Assembly: GCA_000503195.1 (NCBI GenBank)
Contig: AYSC01000003.1
Span: forward strand, 124,001 to 188,000
Origin: Blastomonas sp. CACIA14H2
Lineage (GTDB): Bacteria; Pseudomonadota; Alphaproteobacteria; Sphingomonadales; Sphingomonadaceae
Direction of reading: 5' to 3'
DNA: 64,000 nt
The position numbers and the translations under genes were made by a program. Of this stretch, positions 1 through 8,973 are shown piece by piece. The notes beneath the pieces were generated by a model. It saw only the letters and a program-made list of their open reading frames with translations, was not told where the DNA came from and ran no database searches. Numbering within the stretch: the stretch's first letter is position 1; every line of letters starts with the position of its first letter.

Positions 1-1235
1 CGCTGAGCACGGTGGACAAGGACCGGCAGGGCTTCGATCCCTATGCGGTCGATCCCAAGCTCAACGTTGTCTACGGCCTGAACCGTGTCGATGGACGACT
101 GGCGGCATTCCGCCGGTCGCTCGATGGCAGCGATTCCGAAACCCTGGTGTTCGCGCATCCGCAAGTCGATGTCAGCGGCTTTGCCAGGATCGGTCGACGC
201 GGTCGGGTGATCGGTGTGCGCTACACGACCGATGCCGGCGAAATTCACTATATCGATCCCGATGTGCAGAAGATGGTCGATCAACTGGCCAAGGCGATTC
301 CGCATCTGCCGATCGTTGAAGTGGTCGAATCGAGCGAGGACGAGCGCAAGATGCTGATATGGGCGGGAAGCGACACGAATGCGGGTCGTTTCTTCCTGTT
401 CGACCGGGATGCCAAGACGCTGGCCAATCTGCTCGCGATGCGGCCGGGGCTGGAGCAGGTGGCGCTCGGCAAGATGGAGTCGATCACCTACCCGGCCCGC
501 GACGGAACCCAGATCCCCGCCTATCTGACGCTACCGCCCGGCAAGACCAGTGCTGCCGGGCTGCCCGTCGTCGTCATGCCGCATGGCGGTCCGCAGTCCC
601 GCGACAGCTGGGGCTTCGACTGGCTGCCCCAGTTCTTTGCGCAGCGCGGCTATGCGGTGCTGCAGCCCAATTTCCGAGGGTCGGCGGGCTATGGCCAGAG
701 CTGGCTCAAGCGCAATGCGTTTCAGGACTGGCAGATCGCGATCGCCGATATCAACGATGGCGCGCACTGGCTGGCCAAGCAGGGCGCGGACGCCAAACGC
801 ATGGCCATTTTTGGCTGGTCCTATGGCGGCTATGCGGCCCTGCAGTCCAACGTGCTGGAACCGGACCTCTTCAAGGCGGTCGTCGCGGTCGCGCCGGTGA
901 CCGATCTCGCCCTGCTGCGCAGCGACAGCTATGGCTGGGGCGACTATGCGTATGTCCGCGATTTTCTTGGCGAGGGTAAGCATATCAAGGAAGGCTCGCC
1001 CGCGCAGAATGCCGCCGCGTTCAAGGCGCCGGTGCTGATGTTCCATGGCGATATCGACCGCAATGTCGATGTAGGGCATGCCAAGCTCATGGACGCGAAG
1101 CTGAAGGATGCCGGACGCAGCTCAGAGTTGCACATCTACAAGAATCGCGACCATCATCTCGAAGATGGCGCCATCCGCGCCGAACTGCTGCGCACCAGCG
1201 CCGCCTTCATGGAAAAAGCCTTCGCGGGCCAGTGA
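1..1235 (+). CDS. S9 family peptidase (prolyl oligopeptidase-like), 5' end outside window
   Basis: This is the C-terminal part of an S9 serine peptidase of the acylaminoacyl-peptidase / DPP-IV type. Such enzymes are usually periplasmic or cytoplasmic and act on short peptides. The frame is open to the window edge, so the N-terminus is missing; counting from the first internal start (GTG at 12) leaves 407 residues. The end of a beta-propeller is followed by the alpha/beta-hydrolase domain. The nucleophile is in GWSYGG (Ser about 270), the Asp in HGDIDRNV and the His in the DHHLED stretch, so the catalytic triad is complete. The gene converges on rpsD, with a shared terminator between them. Exact substrate is unknown. 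Confidence 0.9.
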   Translation, partial: LSTVDKDRQGFDPYAVDPKLNVVYGLNRVDGRLAAFRRSLDGSDSETLVFAHPQVDVSGFARIGRRGRVIGVRYTTDAGEIHYIDPDVQKMVDQLAKAIPHLPIVEVVESSEDERKMLIWAGSDTNAGRFFLFDRDAKTLANLLAMRPGLEQVALGKMESITYPARDGTQIPAYLTLPPGKTSAAGLPVVVMPHGGPQSRDSWGFDWLPQFFAQRGYAVLQPNFRGSAGYGQSWLKRNAFQDWQIAIADINDGAHWLAKQGADAKRMAIFGWSYGGYAALQSNVLEPDLFKAVVAVAPVTDLALLRSDSYGWGDYAYVRDFLGEGKHIKEGSPAQNAAAFKAPVLMFHGDIDRNVDVGHAKLMDAKLKDAGRSSELHIYKNRDHHLEDGAIRAELLRTSAAFMEKAFAGQ

Positions 1236-1256
1236 GCCGGGCGGACGGGACGCAAC

Positions 1257-1287
1257 AAAAAAGGCGGGCTTTGCGGCCCGCCTTTTT
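1257..1287. terminator. Bidirectional rho-independent terminator
   Basis: A 7-bp GC stem (1263-1269 with 1276-1282) is flanked by six A on the left and five T on the right. It can therefore end transcription in both directions, between the converging S9 peptidase gene and rpsD. Confidence 0.85.
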
Positions 1288-1313
1288 CGTATCTGTTTCG
1301 GCGATGGACCGGA

Positions 1314-1928
1314 TCAGCGCGAATAGAATTCGACGACCAGATTGGGTTCCATCTTCACCGGATAGGGCACTTCGTCCAGCGTCGGGATGCGGGTGAAGGT
1401 GACCTTGTCGGTGCCGTCGGGGGCGACATAGTCGGGAATGTCGCGCTCGGCCAGGCCCTGGGCTTCGATGACCAGCGCCATTTCCTGCGCCTTCTTGCCC
1501 AGCGACACGACGTCACCCGGCTTCACCTTGCGCGAGGCGATGTTGCACTTCACGCCGTTGACGCGGATATGGCCATGGCTGACGATCTGGCGCGCAGCGA
1601 AGATGGTCGGTGCGAACTTGGCGCGATAGACGACCATGTCGAGGCGCTGTTCCAGCAGACCGATGAGGTTCTGGCTGGTGTCGCCCTTCATGCGGCTGGC
1701 TTCGGTATAGTTCTTCTTGAACTGCTTTTCGGTGATTTCGCCGTAATAGCCCTTGAGCTTCTGCTTGGCGCGGAGCTGCAGGCCGAAGTCGGACATCTTG
1801 CCCTTGCGGCGCTGGCCGTGCTGGCCGGGGCCGTATTCGCGCTTGTTGACGGGCGACTTGGGGCGACCCCAGATGTTCTCGCCCATGCGGCGGTCGAGCT
1901 TGTACTTTGCACTGTTGCGTTTGGACAC
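1314..1928 (-). CDS. rpsD: 30S ribosomal protein S4
   Basis: S4 nucleates 30S assembly by binding the 5' domain of 16S rRNA. The protein is 204 aa, the usual alphaproteobacterial length. It begins [21 protein letters not shown] and has the S4-type RNA-binding domain in the middle ([14 protein letters not shown], then [10 protein letters not shown]). It ends NLVVEFYSR, as S4 proteins do. The N-terminus lacks the zinc-binding Cys cluster seen in some S4 proteins, so it is the zinc-independent form. The gene stands alone here, not in the alpha operon, as is common in alphaproteobacteria. Confidence 0.98.
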   Translation of the reverse strand: MSKRNSAKYKLDRRMGENIWGRPKSPVNKREYGPGQHGQRRKGKMSDFGLQLRAKQKLKGYYGEITEKQFKKNYTEASRMKGDTSQNLIGLLEQRLDMVVYRAKFAPTIFAARQIVSHGHIRVNGVKCNIASRKVKPGDVVSLGKKAQEMALVIEAQGLAERDIPDYVAPDGTDKVTFTRIPTLDEVPYPVKMEPNLVVEFYSR

Positions 1929-2151
1929 GCGTCATTCTCCAATTTGCTGCCTGTTGCCAGGCGAGGCCGCTGCCCAATGCTACGGCCAGATGTCCCGGGA
2001 TCGCGCCATGGTGCCGAGTGTGCGCCATGCGGCCGCTGCTTCACCGGGGTGCAGGGCCAATTGCGAAGCGCGGCCTATGGCGAAGCGTCGCGCCAGAGTC
2101 AAGTCGTGCCGCGCGCTCGACAGGCGCGGCGGGCCTCGCTATCCCGAGCCC

Positions 2152-2463
2152 ATGTCAGACACCGTCAAAGCGCCCGAAGATTGCACGACCATGGCCGAGG
2201 TGCGCGCGGGCGTCGATGCGCTCGACCGCGAGCTGATCGAACTGTTCGCTCGGCGCTTCGGCTATATGCGCGCCGCCGGGCGGATCAAGCCCGACCGCGC
2301 GATGGTCCGCGACGAGGCGCGCAAGGCGCAGGTGATCGCCCAGGCGAAGGAGGCCGCGTTCGAGCTCGGCGTTCCCGTCGGGCTGATCGGCGATTTCTGG
2401 GACCGGCTGGTCGAGGCCTCGATCGCCTATGAAGGCGAGCATTGGGACTTGCTGCGCCGCTGA
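2152..2463 (+). CDS. Chorismate mutase (AroQ class)
   Basis: The 103-aa all-helical AroQ-type chorismate mutase converts chorismate to prephenate on the way to Phe and Tyr. The domain fills the protein: the N-terminal helix holds the pattern VDALDRELIELFARR, followed by KPDRAMVRDEAR with the usual Arg and Lys substrate contacts. The related isochorismate-pyruvate lyase (PchB) has the same fold, and short stand-alone members are hard to separate by sequence. No siderophore genes are nearby, so mutase is favoured. The ATG at 2152 (MSDTVKAPED) was chosen because the frame upstream runs antisense through rpsD and its promoter. Confidence 0.85.
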   Translation: MSDTVKAPEDCTTMAEVRAGVDALDRELIELFARRFGYMRAAGRIKPDRAMVRDEARKAQVIAQAKEAAFELGVPVGLIGDFWDRLVEASIAYEGEHWDLLRR

Positions 2464-2481
2464 ATCGGCGGGCGTGAGCGT

Positions 2482-4305
2482 TCAGCCCATCGCCTCGACC
2501 ATTTCCGCGAGCTCGAGCCAGCGCATCTCCGCCGCGTCCTTTTCGTCGCGCGCTTTTTCGATCGCCTTGGTCAGCGCGGCGAATTTCGCGGGATCGCGCG
2601 TGTAGAGATCGGGGTCGGACAGTGCGGCCTCGTCGCGCGCGATAGCCGCCTCGATCGCCTCGATCCGCTCGGGCAGCGTGTCGTACTCGCGCTGGTCCTT
2701 GTAGCTCAGCTTCGCGCGCTGCGGCCTGGGCGGGGGAGGGGGCGCGGCAGCGGCGGCTGCTGCTGCGGCGGCTTTCGATGCGCCGGACTTCACCCAATTG
2801 GCCATGCGCTGCTTGCGCTGCTTTTCCCAATCGGCATAGCCGCCCGCGACGATATCGACCGTGCCCGACCCGTCGAGCCCCAGGGTAACCGTGACCGTGC
2901 GGTCGAGAAAGTCGCGGTCGTGGCTGACGATGAGCACGGTGCCGTCATAATCGGAGATGACCTCCTGCAGCAGGTCGAGCGTTTCCAGATCGAGATCGTT
3001 GGTCGGCTCGTCGAGCACCAGCAGGTTCGAGGCGCGGGCAAATTCGCGCGCCAGCAGCAGCCGCGATCGCTCGCCGCCCGACAATGTGCCGATCCGGGCC
3101 TCGACCAGCCCGGGGTCGAACAGGAATTCCTTGAGATAGCCCTGGATATGCTTGCGCACCCCGCGCACGTCGATCCAGTCGCCGCCCTCGGCCAGCACGT
3201 CGCGCACGCGCTTGTCGGGCTGCATCAGCTTGCGTTGCTGGTCGATGATGACGCCGTCGAGCGTCTTGGCGAGCGTGATCGTGCCGCTGTCGGGCTCCAG
3301 CTCGCCGGTCAGCAGGCGGATCAGCGTGGTCTTGCCCGCGCCGTTGGAACCCACGATGCCGATGCGGTCACCGCGCTGCACGCGCAACGAGAAGTCCTTG
3401 ATGATCGTGCGCTTGCCCTCGCCTTCGCCGAAGCTTTTGAACACACGGTCGGCGACGATGACCGACTTGGTCTTGCTGTTGTCGCTCACCGCCTCGAGCT
3501 TGGCGGTGCCCTGCGGCCCCAGCATCGAGGCGCGCTGCGCGCGCATCTCCCACAGCTTGGCGAGCCGGCCCTGGTTGCGCTTGCGCCGCGCCGTGACCCC
3601 GCGTTCGAGCCAGTGCGCCTCGATCTTCAGCTTGGCATCGAGCTTGTCGGCGGCGCGCGCCTCTTCGGCATAGACCTGCTCCATCCAGGCCTCGTAGCCG
3701 CCGAACCCGATCTCCTGACGGCGCAGATTGCCGCGGTCGAGCCACAGGGTCTGGCGGGTCAACCGCTCGAGAAAGGTGCGATCATGGCTGATGACGACGA
3801 ACGCGCCGTTGAACCGCCCCAGCCAGCTTTCGAGCCAGTCGATCGCGGCCAGGTCGAGATGGTTGGTCGGCTCGTCGAGCAGCAGCACATCGGGCTCGCT
3901 GGCGAGCGCGCGGCAGATTGCGGCGCGGCGGCGCTCGCCGCCGCTGGCGGTGCTGGCATCGCGCGACAGGTCGATGCCGATCTGGTCGGCGATCGCGGCG
4001 ACCTCGTGCGCGGGCGGGGCGTCGTCTCCGGCGAGCGCCCAGTCGTTCAGCGTCGCAAAGCCCTTGAAGTCCGGGTCCTGCGCCAGCATCACCACGCGGA
4101 TGCCGGGCTGCACGGTGCGGCGTCCGCGATCGGCCTCGATCTCGCCCGCGATCAGCCGCAGCATCGTCGTCTTGCCCGCGCCGTTGCGCCCGATCAGCGC
4201 CAGCCGGTCGCGCGGGCCGATATGCAGGTTGATATCGCGGAACAGCCAGCCGGTGCCCTGGACGAGGCCAAGGTCTTCATAGGATAAGACGGGGGGAGTG
4301 GACAT
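2482..4305 (-). CDS. ABC-F family ATP-binding protein (Uup-like)
   Basis: ABC-F proteins are soluble twin-ATPase proteins that act on ribosomes or, for Uup, in genome stability; they are not transporters. Both ATPase domains are complete. The first has Walker A GRNGAGKTT at about residues 39-47, signature SGGERRRA and Walker B LLLDEPTNHLD. The second has GSNGAGKTT, LSGGERSRL and LVLDEPTNDLD. An Ala/Pro-rich linker leads to a C-terminal coiled coil, the layout of Uup. The ATG at 4305 (MSTPPVLSYEDL) gives 607 aa. A GTG at 4314 would add three residues and is less likely. Confidence 0.93.
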   Translation of the reverse strand: MSTPPVLSYEDLGLVQGTGWLFRDINLHIGPRDRLALIGRNGAGKTTMLRLIAGEIEADRGRRTVQPGIRVVMLAQDPDFKGFATLNDWALAGDDAPPAHEVAAIADQIGIDLSRDASTASGGERRRAAICRALASEPDVLLLDEPTNHLDLAAIDWLESWLGRFNGAFVVISHDRTFLERLTRQTLWLDRGNLRRQEIGFGGYEAWMEQVYAEEARAADKLDAKLKIEAHWLERGVTARRKRNQGRLAKLWEMRAQRASMLGPQGTAKLEAVSDNSKTKSVIVADRVFKSFGEGEGKRTIIKDFSLRVQRGDRIGIVGSNGAGKTTLIRLLTGELEPDSGTITLAKTLDGVIIDQQRKLMQPDKRVRDVLAEGGDWIDVRGVRKHIQGYLKEFLFDPGLVEARIGTLSGGERSRLLLAREFARASNLLVLDEPTNDLDLETLDLLQEVISDYDGTVLIVSHDRDFLDRTVTVTLGLDGSGTVDIVAGGYADWEKQRKQRMANWVKSGASKAAAAAAAAAAPPPPPRPQRAKLSYKDQREYDTLPERIEAIEAAIARDEAALSDPDLYTRDPAKFAALTKAIEKARDEKDAAEMRWLELAEMVEAMG

Positions 4306-4426
4306 GTGCGCCACTTAGGCGGGGCAGGCGCAGGGCGCAATCCCCGCCCCGGGCATCTTATCCGGCTTGACCCATGGCCCGCGCCGGGCGCAAGACGCTG
4401 GGCAAAACAGCCAGAAAGGGTCGCGC

Positions 4427-5278
4427 ATGCGCACGGTTTACATCAACGGCCAGTTCGTCGCGGAGGACGCGGCGCATGTCTCGATCTTCGATCGAGGCCT
4501 GCTGTTTGCCGACGCGGTGTACGAGGTCTTCTCGGTGCTCGACGGGCGGATCATCGATTATGCCGCGCACATGATGCGGCTCGAACGCTCGCTGGCGGAG
4601 ATGACGATCGATCATGATTGCAGCGCGACCGACTGGCCCGGCCTCCTCGCGGCGCTGATCGAGCGCAATGCGCTGACCGAGGGCACCATCTACCTCCAGA
4701 TCAGCCGGGGCGCAGCGGATCGCGATTTCCTGTTTCCGAAGGCGGGGACGCCAGCGACCGTGTTCGCCTTCACGCAAGCGCGCGCGCTGGTCTTCAACCC
4801 GATGGCCGAGCGCGGCATGCGCATCATCACGCGGCCAGACCGGCGCTGGGGACGGCGCGACATCAAGACGGTGCAGCTGCTCTATGCAAGCATGATGAAG
4901 ATGGAGGCCAAGGCGGCGGGCGTCGACGATTGCTGGCTGGTCGAGGGCGACGTCATCACCGAAGGCACCTCGCAGAACGCGTGCATCATCACCCCGAACG
5001 GCCATCTGGTAACGCGCGACCTGGGGCATCACATCCTGCCCGGCGTCACCCGACTGAGCCTGATCGACATCGCGCGGGCAAGCGGCATCACGGTCGAGGA
5101 GAGGCCGTTCACGATCGCCGAGGCGCAGGGTGCGGCGGAAGCCTTCGTCACCTCCGCCTCGCTGTTCGTGATGCCGGTGGTCGAGATCGACGGGCTCAGC
5201 GTCGGCGATGGCCGTCCGGGCTTTGAGACCATGGCGCTACGCAGGGCCTATATCGAGCACGCCCGCGCGCAGGGTTAA
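4427..5278 (+). CDS. D-amino acid transaminase (PLP fold type IV)
   Basis: The enzyme swaps the amino group between D-alanine and 2-oxo acids such as 2-oxoglutarate, giving D-glutamate for peptidoglycan or feeding D-amino acid breakdown. It has 283 aa. The PLP lysine is in RRDIKTVQLL (Lys147), in the same context as the Bacillus D-amino acid transaminase lysine. EGTSQNACII provides the phosphate-binding region. The start at 4427 has AAAGGG about 7 nt upstream; a longer reading from 4367 adds residues unlike the family. Branched-chain transaminases and aminodeoxychorismate lyase share the fold, but FDRGLLFADAVYE and the lysine context fit the D-amino acid type. Confidence 0.88.
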   Translation: MRTVYINGQFVAEDAAHVSIFDRGLLFADAVYEVFSVLDGRIIDYAAHMMRLERSLAEMTIDHDCSATDWPGLLAALIERNALTEGTIYLQISRGAADRDFLFPKAGTPATVFAFTQARALVFNPMAERGMRIITRPDRRWGRRDIKTVQLLYASMMKMEAKAAGVDDCWLVEGDVITEGTSQNACIITPNGHLVTRDLGHHILPGVTRLSLIDIARASGITVEERPFTIAEAQGAAEAFVTSASLFVMPVVEIDGLSVGDGRPGFETMALRRAYIEHARAQG

Positions 5279-5382
5279 GTGTTTACATTCCTGTCGGGCG
5301 GCTGATCCGGTCGTTCAGCCGTGCGCAACGCTGAACCGTGCACAGGCGTAGACGGATGGCCGTTCGCTCGAACAGGCCCTTC

Positions 5383-5465
5383 CGTCATTCCCGCGAACGC
5401 GGAAATCCCGCTTCCTCTCCACCATTGGAGGGATAACCGGGATCCCCGCCTTCGTGGGGATGACG
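5383..5465. repeat. Dispersed palindromic repeat, copy 1
   Basis: Two 28-bp arms (5383-5410 and 5438-5465) are imperfect inverted copies of CGTCATTCCCGCGAACGCGG..., each itself containing a small palindrome. A closely related pair lies at 6280-6361, on the other side of the SIMPL gene. This is a REP-like intergenic element; the rest of the 5279-5521 gap holds no gene that I can support. Confidence 0.8.
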
Positions 5466-5521
5466 AGAAGGGGATGAAACAGGAGCGGCCAAACCGTTTT
5501 TGATTTGTGGAGAAATACCCC

Positions 5522-6253
5522 ATGACCACCCCGCTCGTCCGCGCGCTTCCCCTTGCAATCCTGGCCGCTGCGGCGACCCCCGCGATGGCGGCTGTCGAGA
5601 TCACCCCGAGCGCCGGTGCGCCAGTCGTCGAACTCAGCGTCACCGAAACGGTGCTCGGCGCGCCCGATACCGCGACCTTCAGCACGGGCGTGACCAGCAA
5701 GGCCCCGACCGCGTCCGCCGCGCTGCGCCAGAATTCGGCGGACATGGACAAGGTGATCAAGCAGATCGTCGCCCTGGGTATCAAGCGCGAGGACATCCAG
5801 ACCTCGGGCATCAACCTGAACATGGATTATGACTATGGCACCGATGGCCGCGCGCCGCGCTTCATCGGCTATCAGGTGACCAATACGGTGACGGTCAAGG
5901 TGCGCCAGGTCGACCGGCTGGGCGCGATCCTGGATTCGGTGGTGTCGCAGGGTGCGAACAACATTTCCGGCCCGTTTTTCAGCATCGACGATGACAGCGC
6001 CGCGCAGGCCGAGGCGCGCGACAAGGCGATGAAGCGCGCGCAGATGCAGGCGATGGATTATGCCAGGCGCATCGGCTTTGCTGGCGTGCAGGTGCTTGCT
6101 GTGTCCGAAGCGACCTACAATGCCTCGCCGCTCGGCGGCGCGATGAAGATGATGGCCCCGCGCGGGGTCGTCGCCGAAGCCGCGCCGCCGGTCGAAGGTG
6201 GCCAGGTTGGGACGAGCGTCACCGTCAACGTCACCTATCAGATGACGCGCTGA
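5522..6253 (+). CDS. SIMPL domain protein (DUF541), exported
   Basis: SIMPL-domain proteins are periplasmic or surface proteins of poorly defined role; some members protect against oxidative stress. The 243-aa product starts with a clear signal peptide (MTTPLVRALPLAILAAAATP, cleavage near AMAA-VEI). The DUF541 features follow: LGIKREDIQTSGINL, then a mid segment RFIGYQVTNTVTVKVRQVDRLG and a C-terminal VTVNVTYQMTR. The ATG at 5522 is preceded by GGAG about 9 nt upstream; a GTG at 5507 would put five residues in front of the signal peptide. It stands alone between two copies of the palindromic repeat. Confidence 0.88.
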   Translation: MTTPLVRALPLAILAAAATPAMAAVEITPSAGAPVVELSVTETVLGAPDTATFSTGVTSKAPTASAALRQNSADMDKVIKQIVALGIKREDIQTSGINLNMDYDYGTDGRAPRFIGYQVTNTVTVKVRQVDRLGAILDSVVSQGANNISGPFFSIDDDSAAQAEARDKAMKRAQMQAMDYARRIGFAGVQVLAVSEATYNASPLGGAMKMMAPRGVVAEAAPPVEGGQVGTSVTVNVTYQMTR

Positions 6254-6279
6254 GCCGCACCCGTCAGTCAAACCAATCT

Positions 6280-6361
6280 CGTCACCCCCGCGCATGCGGG
6301 GGTCGCGCTTCGTCGCTGACCTTGGCTGAGAAGCGGGATTCCCGCGTTCGCGGGAATGACG
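6280..6361. repeat. Dispersed palindromic repeat, copy 2
   Basis: The arms at 6280-6307 and 6334-6361 are inverted versions of the same unit as the repeat at 5383-5465. The right arm, CGGGATTCCCGCGTTCGCGG and on to GAATGACG, is nearly the reverse complement of the left arm of copy 1. Confidence 0.8.
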
Positions 6362-6461
6362 GGGAGGGCGGCGATCGGTCGCGAAGCACTGGCCAAAGGC
6401 TGCACAAGGCGTTAGCGGGGTATTCAGCGGTTATTCAATGAAACCGGGCTAGATACGCATC

Positions 6462-6782
6462 ATGAACCTCGTTTCCTCCACCCTGTCTGCGCTCGTCCTG
6501 GCCTCGGCCGTGCTGGTCTCCGGCGCGCCCCAGGCCGATGCGCTCGACGGCAAGCGTCGTGGCGAGCAGAGCGAGGCGCGCGAGCAGTTCATGGCGGGGC
6601 AGGTCAAGTCGCTGCGCGAGATCGAGGGCCGCATCCTCCCCCGGATGCGGGGCATGCAGTATCTGGGTCCCGAATATGACGCCGATACTCAGGTCTATCG
6701 GCTGAAATTCCTCGACAATGGCCGGGTGATCTTTGTCGATGTCGATGCCCGCACCGGCGCGATCCTGCGCCAGGCCGGCTGA
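6462..6782 (+). CDS. PepSY-like exported protein
   Basis: This 106-aa protein has an N-terminal signal peptide (MNLVSSTLSALVLASAVLVS, cleavage around the AQADA segment). A PepSY-type C-terminal repeat follows: TQVYRLKFLDNGRVIFVDVDARTG, that is, a beta-hairpin followed by D-x-x-TG. PepSY proteins often sit in the periplasm next to two-component systems and may inhibit a protease or sense a ligand. It lies 117 nt upstream of the response regulator in the same direction, so it may be a target or accessory sensor of that system. The link is inference from position. Confidence 0.75.
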   Translation: MNLVSSTLSALVLASAVLVSGAPQADALDGKRRGEQSEAREQFMAGQVKSLREIEGRILPRMRGMQYLGPEYDADTQVYRLKFLDNGRVIFVDVDARTGAILRQAG

Positions 6783-6851
6783 GCCTGACCAGGCGCGGCT
6801 TCTTACCTTGTAACCCCTGTTCATTTCCCCGATATGGGGAGCTTTCCATAA

Positions 6852-6869
6852 GGGCGGCGTCCGCCGCCC
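6852..6869. repeat. Perfect 8-bp inverted repeat upstream of the response regulator
   Basis: GGGCGGCG-TC-CGCCGCCC lies between the PepSY gene and the response regulator. No T-run follows, so it may be a weak terminator, attenuator or binding site. Its role is not clear. Confidence 0.45.
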
Positions 6870-6899
6870 GGTATTGCACCCGAATTCCAGGAGTTGCCC

Positions 6900-7577
6900 A
6901 TGCGCATTCTGATCGTCGAGGATGAACCGACCCTTGGCAAGCAGCTCAAGTCCACGCTCGAGGCGACCGGCTATGCTGTCGACCTGTCCACCGATGGCGA
7001 GGACGGCCATTTCATGGGATCGACCGAGGATTATGACGCGGTGATCCTCGACCTCGGCCTGCCCGAGATCGACGGCCTGACCGTGCTCGGCATGTGGCGC
7101 AAGGAAGGCCGCACCTTCCCGGTGCTGGTGCTGACCGCGCGCGACAGCTGGTCGGACAAGGTGGCGGGCCTCGATGCGGGCGCGGACGACTATCTCGCCA
7201 AGCCTTTCCAGACCGAAGAGCTGATCGCCCGGCTGCGCGCGCTGATCCGCCGCGCCTCGGGCAATGCCTCGAGCGAACTGACCGCGGGCGATGTCCGGCT
7301 CGATACGCGCTCGGGCAAGGTGTCATTGAACGGCGAGCCGGTGAAGCTGACCGCCCAGGAATACAAGCTGCTGTCGTACCTGCTCCACCACAAGGGCAAG
7401 GTCATCAGCCGTACCGAGCTGATCGAGCATATCTACGACCAGGATTTCGACCGCGATTCCAACACCATCGAGGTGTTCGTCACGCGCATCCGCAAGAAGC
7501 TGGGCCCCGATGTGATCACCACCATCCGCGGCCTGGGCTACAGCCTTGAAGACCCTGCCGAGCGTGTCGGCAGCTGA
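6900..7577 (+). CDS. OmpR/PhoP-family response regulator
   Basis: This is a DNA-binding response regulator. The receiver domain (1-120) has the acidic pair in VEDEP, the phosphoacceptor Asp51 in ILDLGLPEIDG, Thr in LVLTARD and Lys in YLAKPF. A winged-helix Trans_reg_C domain follows (about 128-222), with FVTRIRKKLGPDVITTIRGLGY. The total is 225 aa. The ATG at 6900 has CAGGAG 6 nt upstream; the TTG two codons earlier is unlikely. It overlaps the kinase gene, so the two form one operon. PhoP is the closest well-known relative by pattern. Confidence 0.93.
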   Translation: MRILIVEDEPTLGKQLKSTLEATGYAVDLSTDGEDGHFMGSTEDYDAVILDLGLPEIDGLTVLGMWRKEGRTFPVLVLTARDSWSDKVAGLDAGADDYLAKPFQTEELIARLRALIRRASGNASSELTAGDVRLDTRSGKVSLNGEPVKLTAQEYKLLSYLLHHKGKVISRTELIEHIYDQDFDRDSNTIEVFVTRIRKKLGPDVITTIRGLGYSLEDPAERVGS

Positions 7578-8973
7578 CACCCTGCAGCCGGGCGCGGAAG
7601 CCCAGAGCCCCCCGCCTGCGCCGCTGCCCAATACCGGGTCCTTGAGCCGCCGCATGATCGGCATCGCGGCGGCATGGATCTTCGTGCTGCTGCTGAGCGG
7701 CGGCCTCGCGCTTGACCGCATCCTCACCAACACCATCACCACAAGCTTCGACGATCAGCTCGAATATGTGCTGACCGCGATGATCTCCTCGGCCGAGATC
7801 GGGCCCGATGGCGAGGTGTTCTTCAACCGCCCCCTCGGCGACCAGCGCTTTCTGGAGCCCAATAGCGGGCTCTACTGGCAGATCAGCGGCCAGGGCCATG
7901 CCGATTTTACTTCGCGTTCCTTGTGGGACCGCGCGCTCAAGATCGAGACCGCGCACAGCGATGCGCAGCCGCATATCTATGACAGCGACCAGTTTCCCGA
8001 TCACGAGCTGCGCATCATCGAGCAGTCGATTTATCTGCCCGGTTCCAAGGTGCGCTGGCGCTTCATGGTGGCGCAGTCGCGTGCGGAGATGGACCTGCAG
8101 CTGCGCCAGCTGCGCGAGACCCTGGGCTACAGCTTCGCGTTGCTCGCGCTCGGTCTCATCATCATGGCGGGCTTGCAGACGCTCTACGGCCTCTGGCCGC
8201 TGCGCAAGGTGAGGGAGGCGATCCAGGCGATGCGCACGGGCCGCATGGACCGGGTGCGCGACCCGATGCCGATCGAGGTGATGCCGATGGTCGAGGAGCT
8301 CAATGCGCTGCTCGAGCATAACGAGAAACAGGCCGAAGAGGCGCGGCGGCATGCGGGCAATCTGGCGCATGCGCTCAAGACCCCGCTCACCGTGGTGATG
8401 AACAGCGCCACCGCGCGCGCCGATGACCTTGCCGATACCGTGATCCGCGAGGCGGCGGTAATGCGGCGGCAGGTCGACCATCATCTCGCCCGCGCGCGCG
8501 CCGTCGGACGGCGCGGGCAGGCGCTGGCGCGCGCGAATGTGTGGGAAAGCGCGCAGGCGGTCGAGCGCGCGGTGGTGCGGCTCTACCCGCATGTCCGTTG
8601 CGACCTCGACGGCAGCAAGAGCGCCGAGGTCGCGATCGAGCGCCAGGATCTCGAGGAAATGCTCGGTAACCTGGTTGAAAACGCCGGCAAATATGGCGGC
8701 GGCAGCGTCTTCGTCACCATCGATCCGAAGGATGCGGCGGACCCGAAGCTGGTCGATATCTGGATCGAGGACGACGGCACCGGCATTCCCGAGAAGGAAC
8801 GCGAGCGCATTTTCGATCGCGGTGCGCGGCTCGATACCGGCAAGCCGGGCACGGGGCTCGGGCTAGCGATCGTGCGCGATGTCGCGGAAATCTATGGCGG
8901 CAAGGTCGAGCTTGACGAGAGCGAGGATCTGGGCGGGCTGCTGGTGCGGCTTCGGCTGCCGCGCGCGCTTTAA
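7546..8973 (+). CDS. PhoQ-like sensor histidine kinase
   Basis: This is the membrane sensor kinase partner of the preceding regulator. Order of parts: a first membrane helix (about residues 42-62, [16 protein letters not shown]), a periplasmic sensor region, a second helix (about 198-220, [14 protein letters not shown]) and a HAMP-like linker. The dimerization box [12 protein letters not shown] has the phospho-His at about 275. The ATPase has N-box [12 protein letters not shown]1 DDGTGIP and G2 GTGLGLAIV. The LAHALKTPL form of the H-box is typical of PhoQ relatives. The start is uncertain: TTG 7546 overlaps the regulator by 32 nt, and GTG 7564 and ATG 7654 are alternatives. Its signal is unknown. 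Confidence 0.9.
   Translation: MKTLPSVSAADTLQPGAEAQSPPPAPLPNTGSLSRRMIGIAAAWIFVLLLSGGLALDRILTNTITTSFDDQLEYVLTAMISSAEIGPDGEVFFNRPLGDQRFLEPNSGLYWQISGQGHADFTSRSLWDRALKIETAHSDAQPHIYDSDQFPDHELRIIEQSIYLPGSKVRWRFMVAQSRAEMDLQLRQLRETLGYSFALLALGLIIMAGLQTLYGLWPLRKVREAIQAMRTGRMDRVRDPMPIEVMPMVEELNALLEHNEKQAEEARRHAGNLAHALKTPLTVVMNSATARADDLADTVIREAAVMRRQVDHHLARARAVGRRGQALARANVWESAQAVERAVVRLYPHVRCDLDGSKSAEVAIERQDLEEMLGNLVENAGKYGGGSVFVTIDPKDAADPKLVDIWIEDDGTGIPEKERERIFDRGARLDTGKPGTGLGLAIVRDVAEIYGGKVELDESEDLGGLLVRLRLPRAL

Noticed and set aside
2920-4287. 455-codon open frame on the + strand opposite the ABC-F gene
   Set aside because: It is the antisense shadow of a GC-rich gene with complete twin ATPase motifs; the product has no recognisable pattern.
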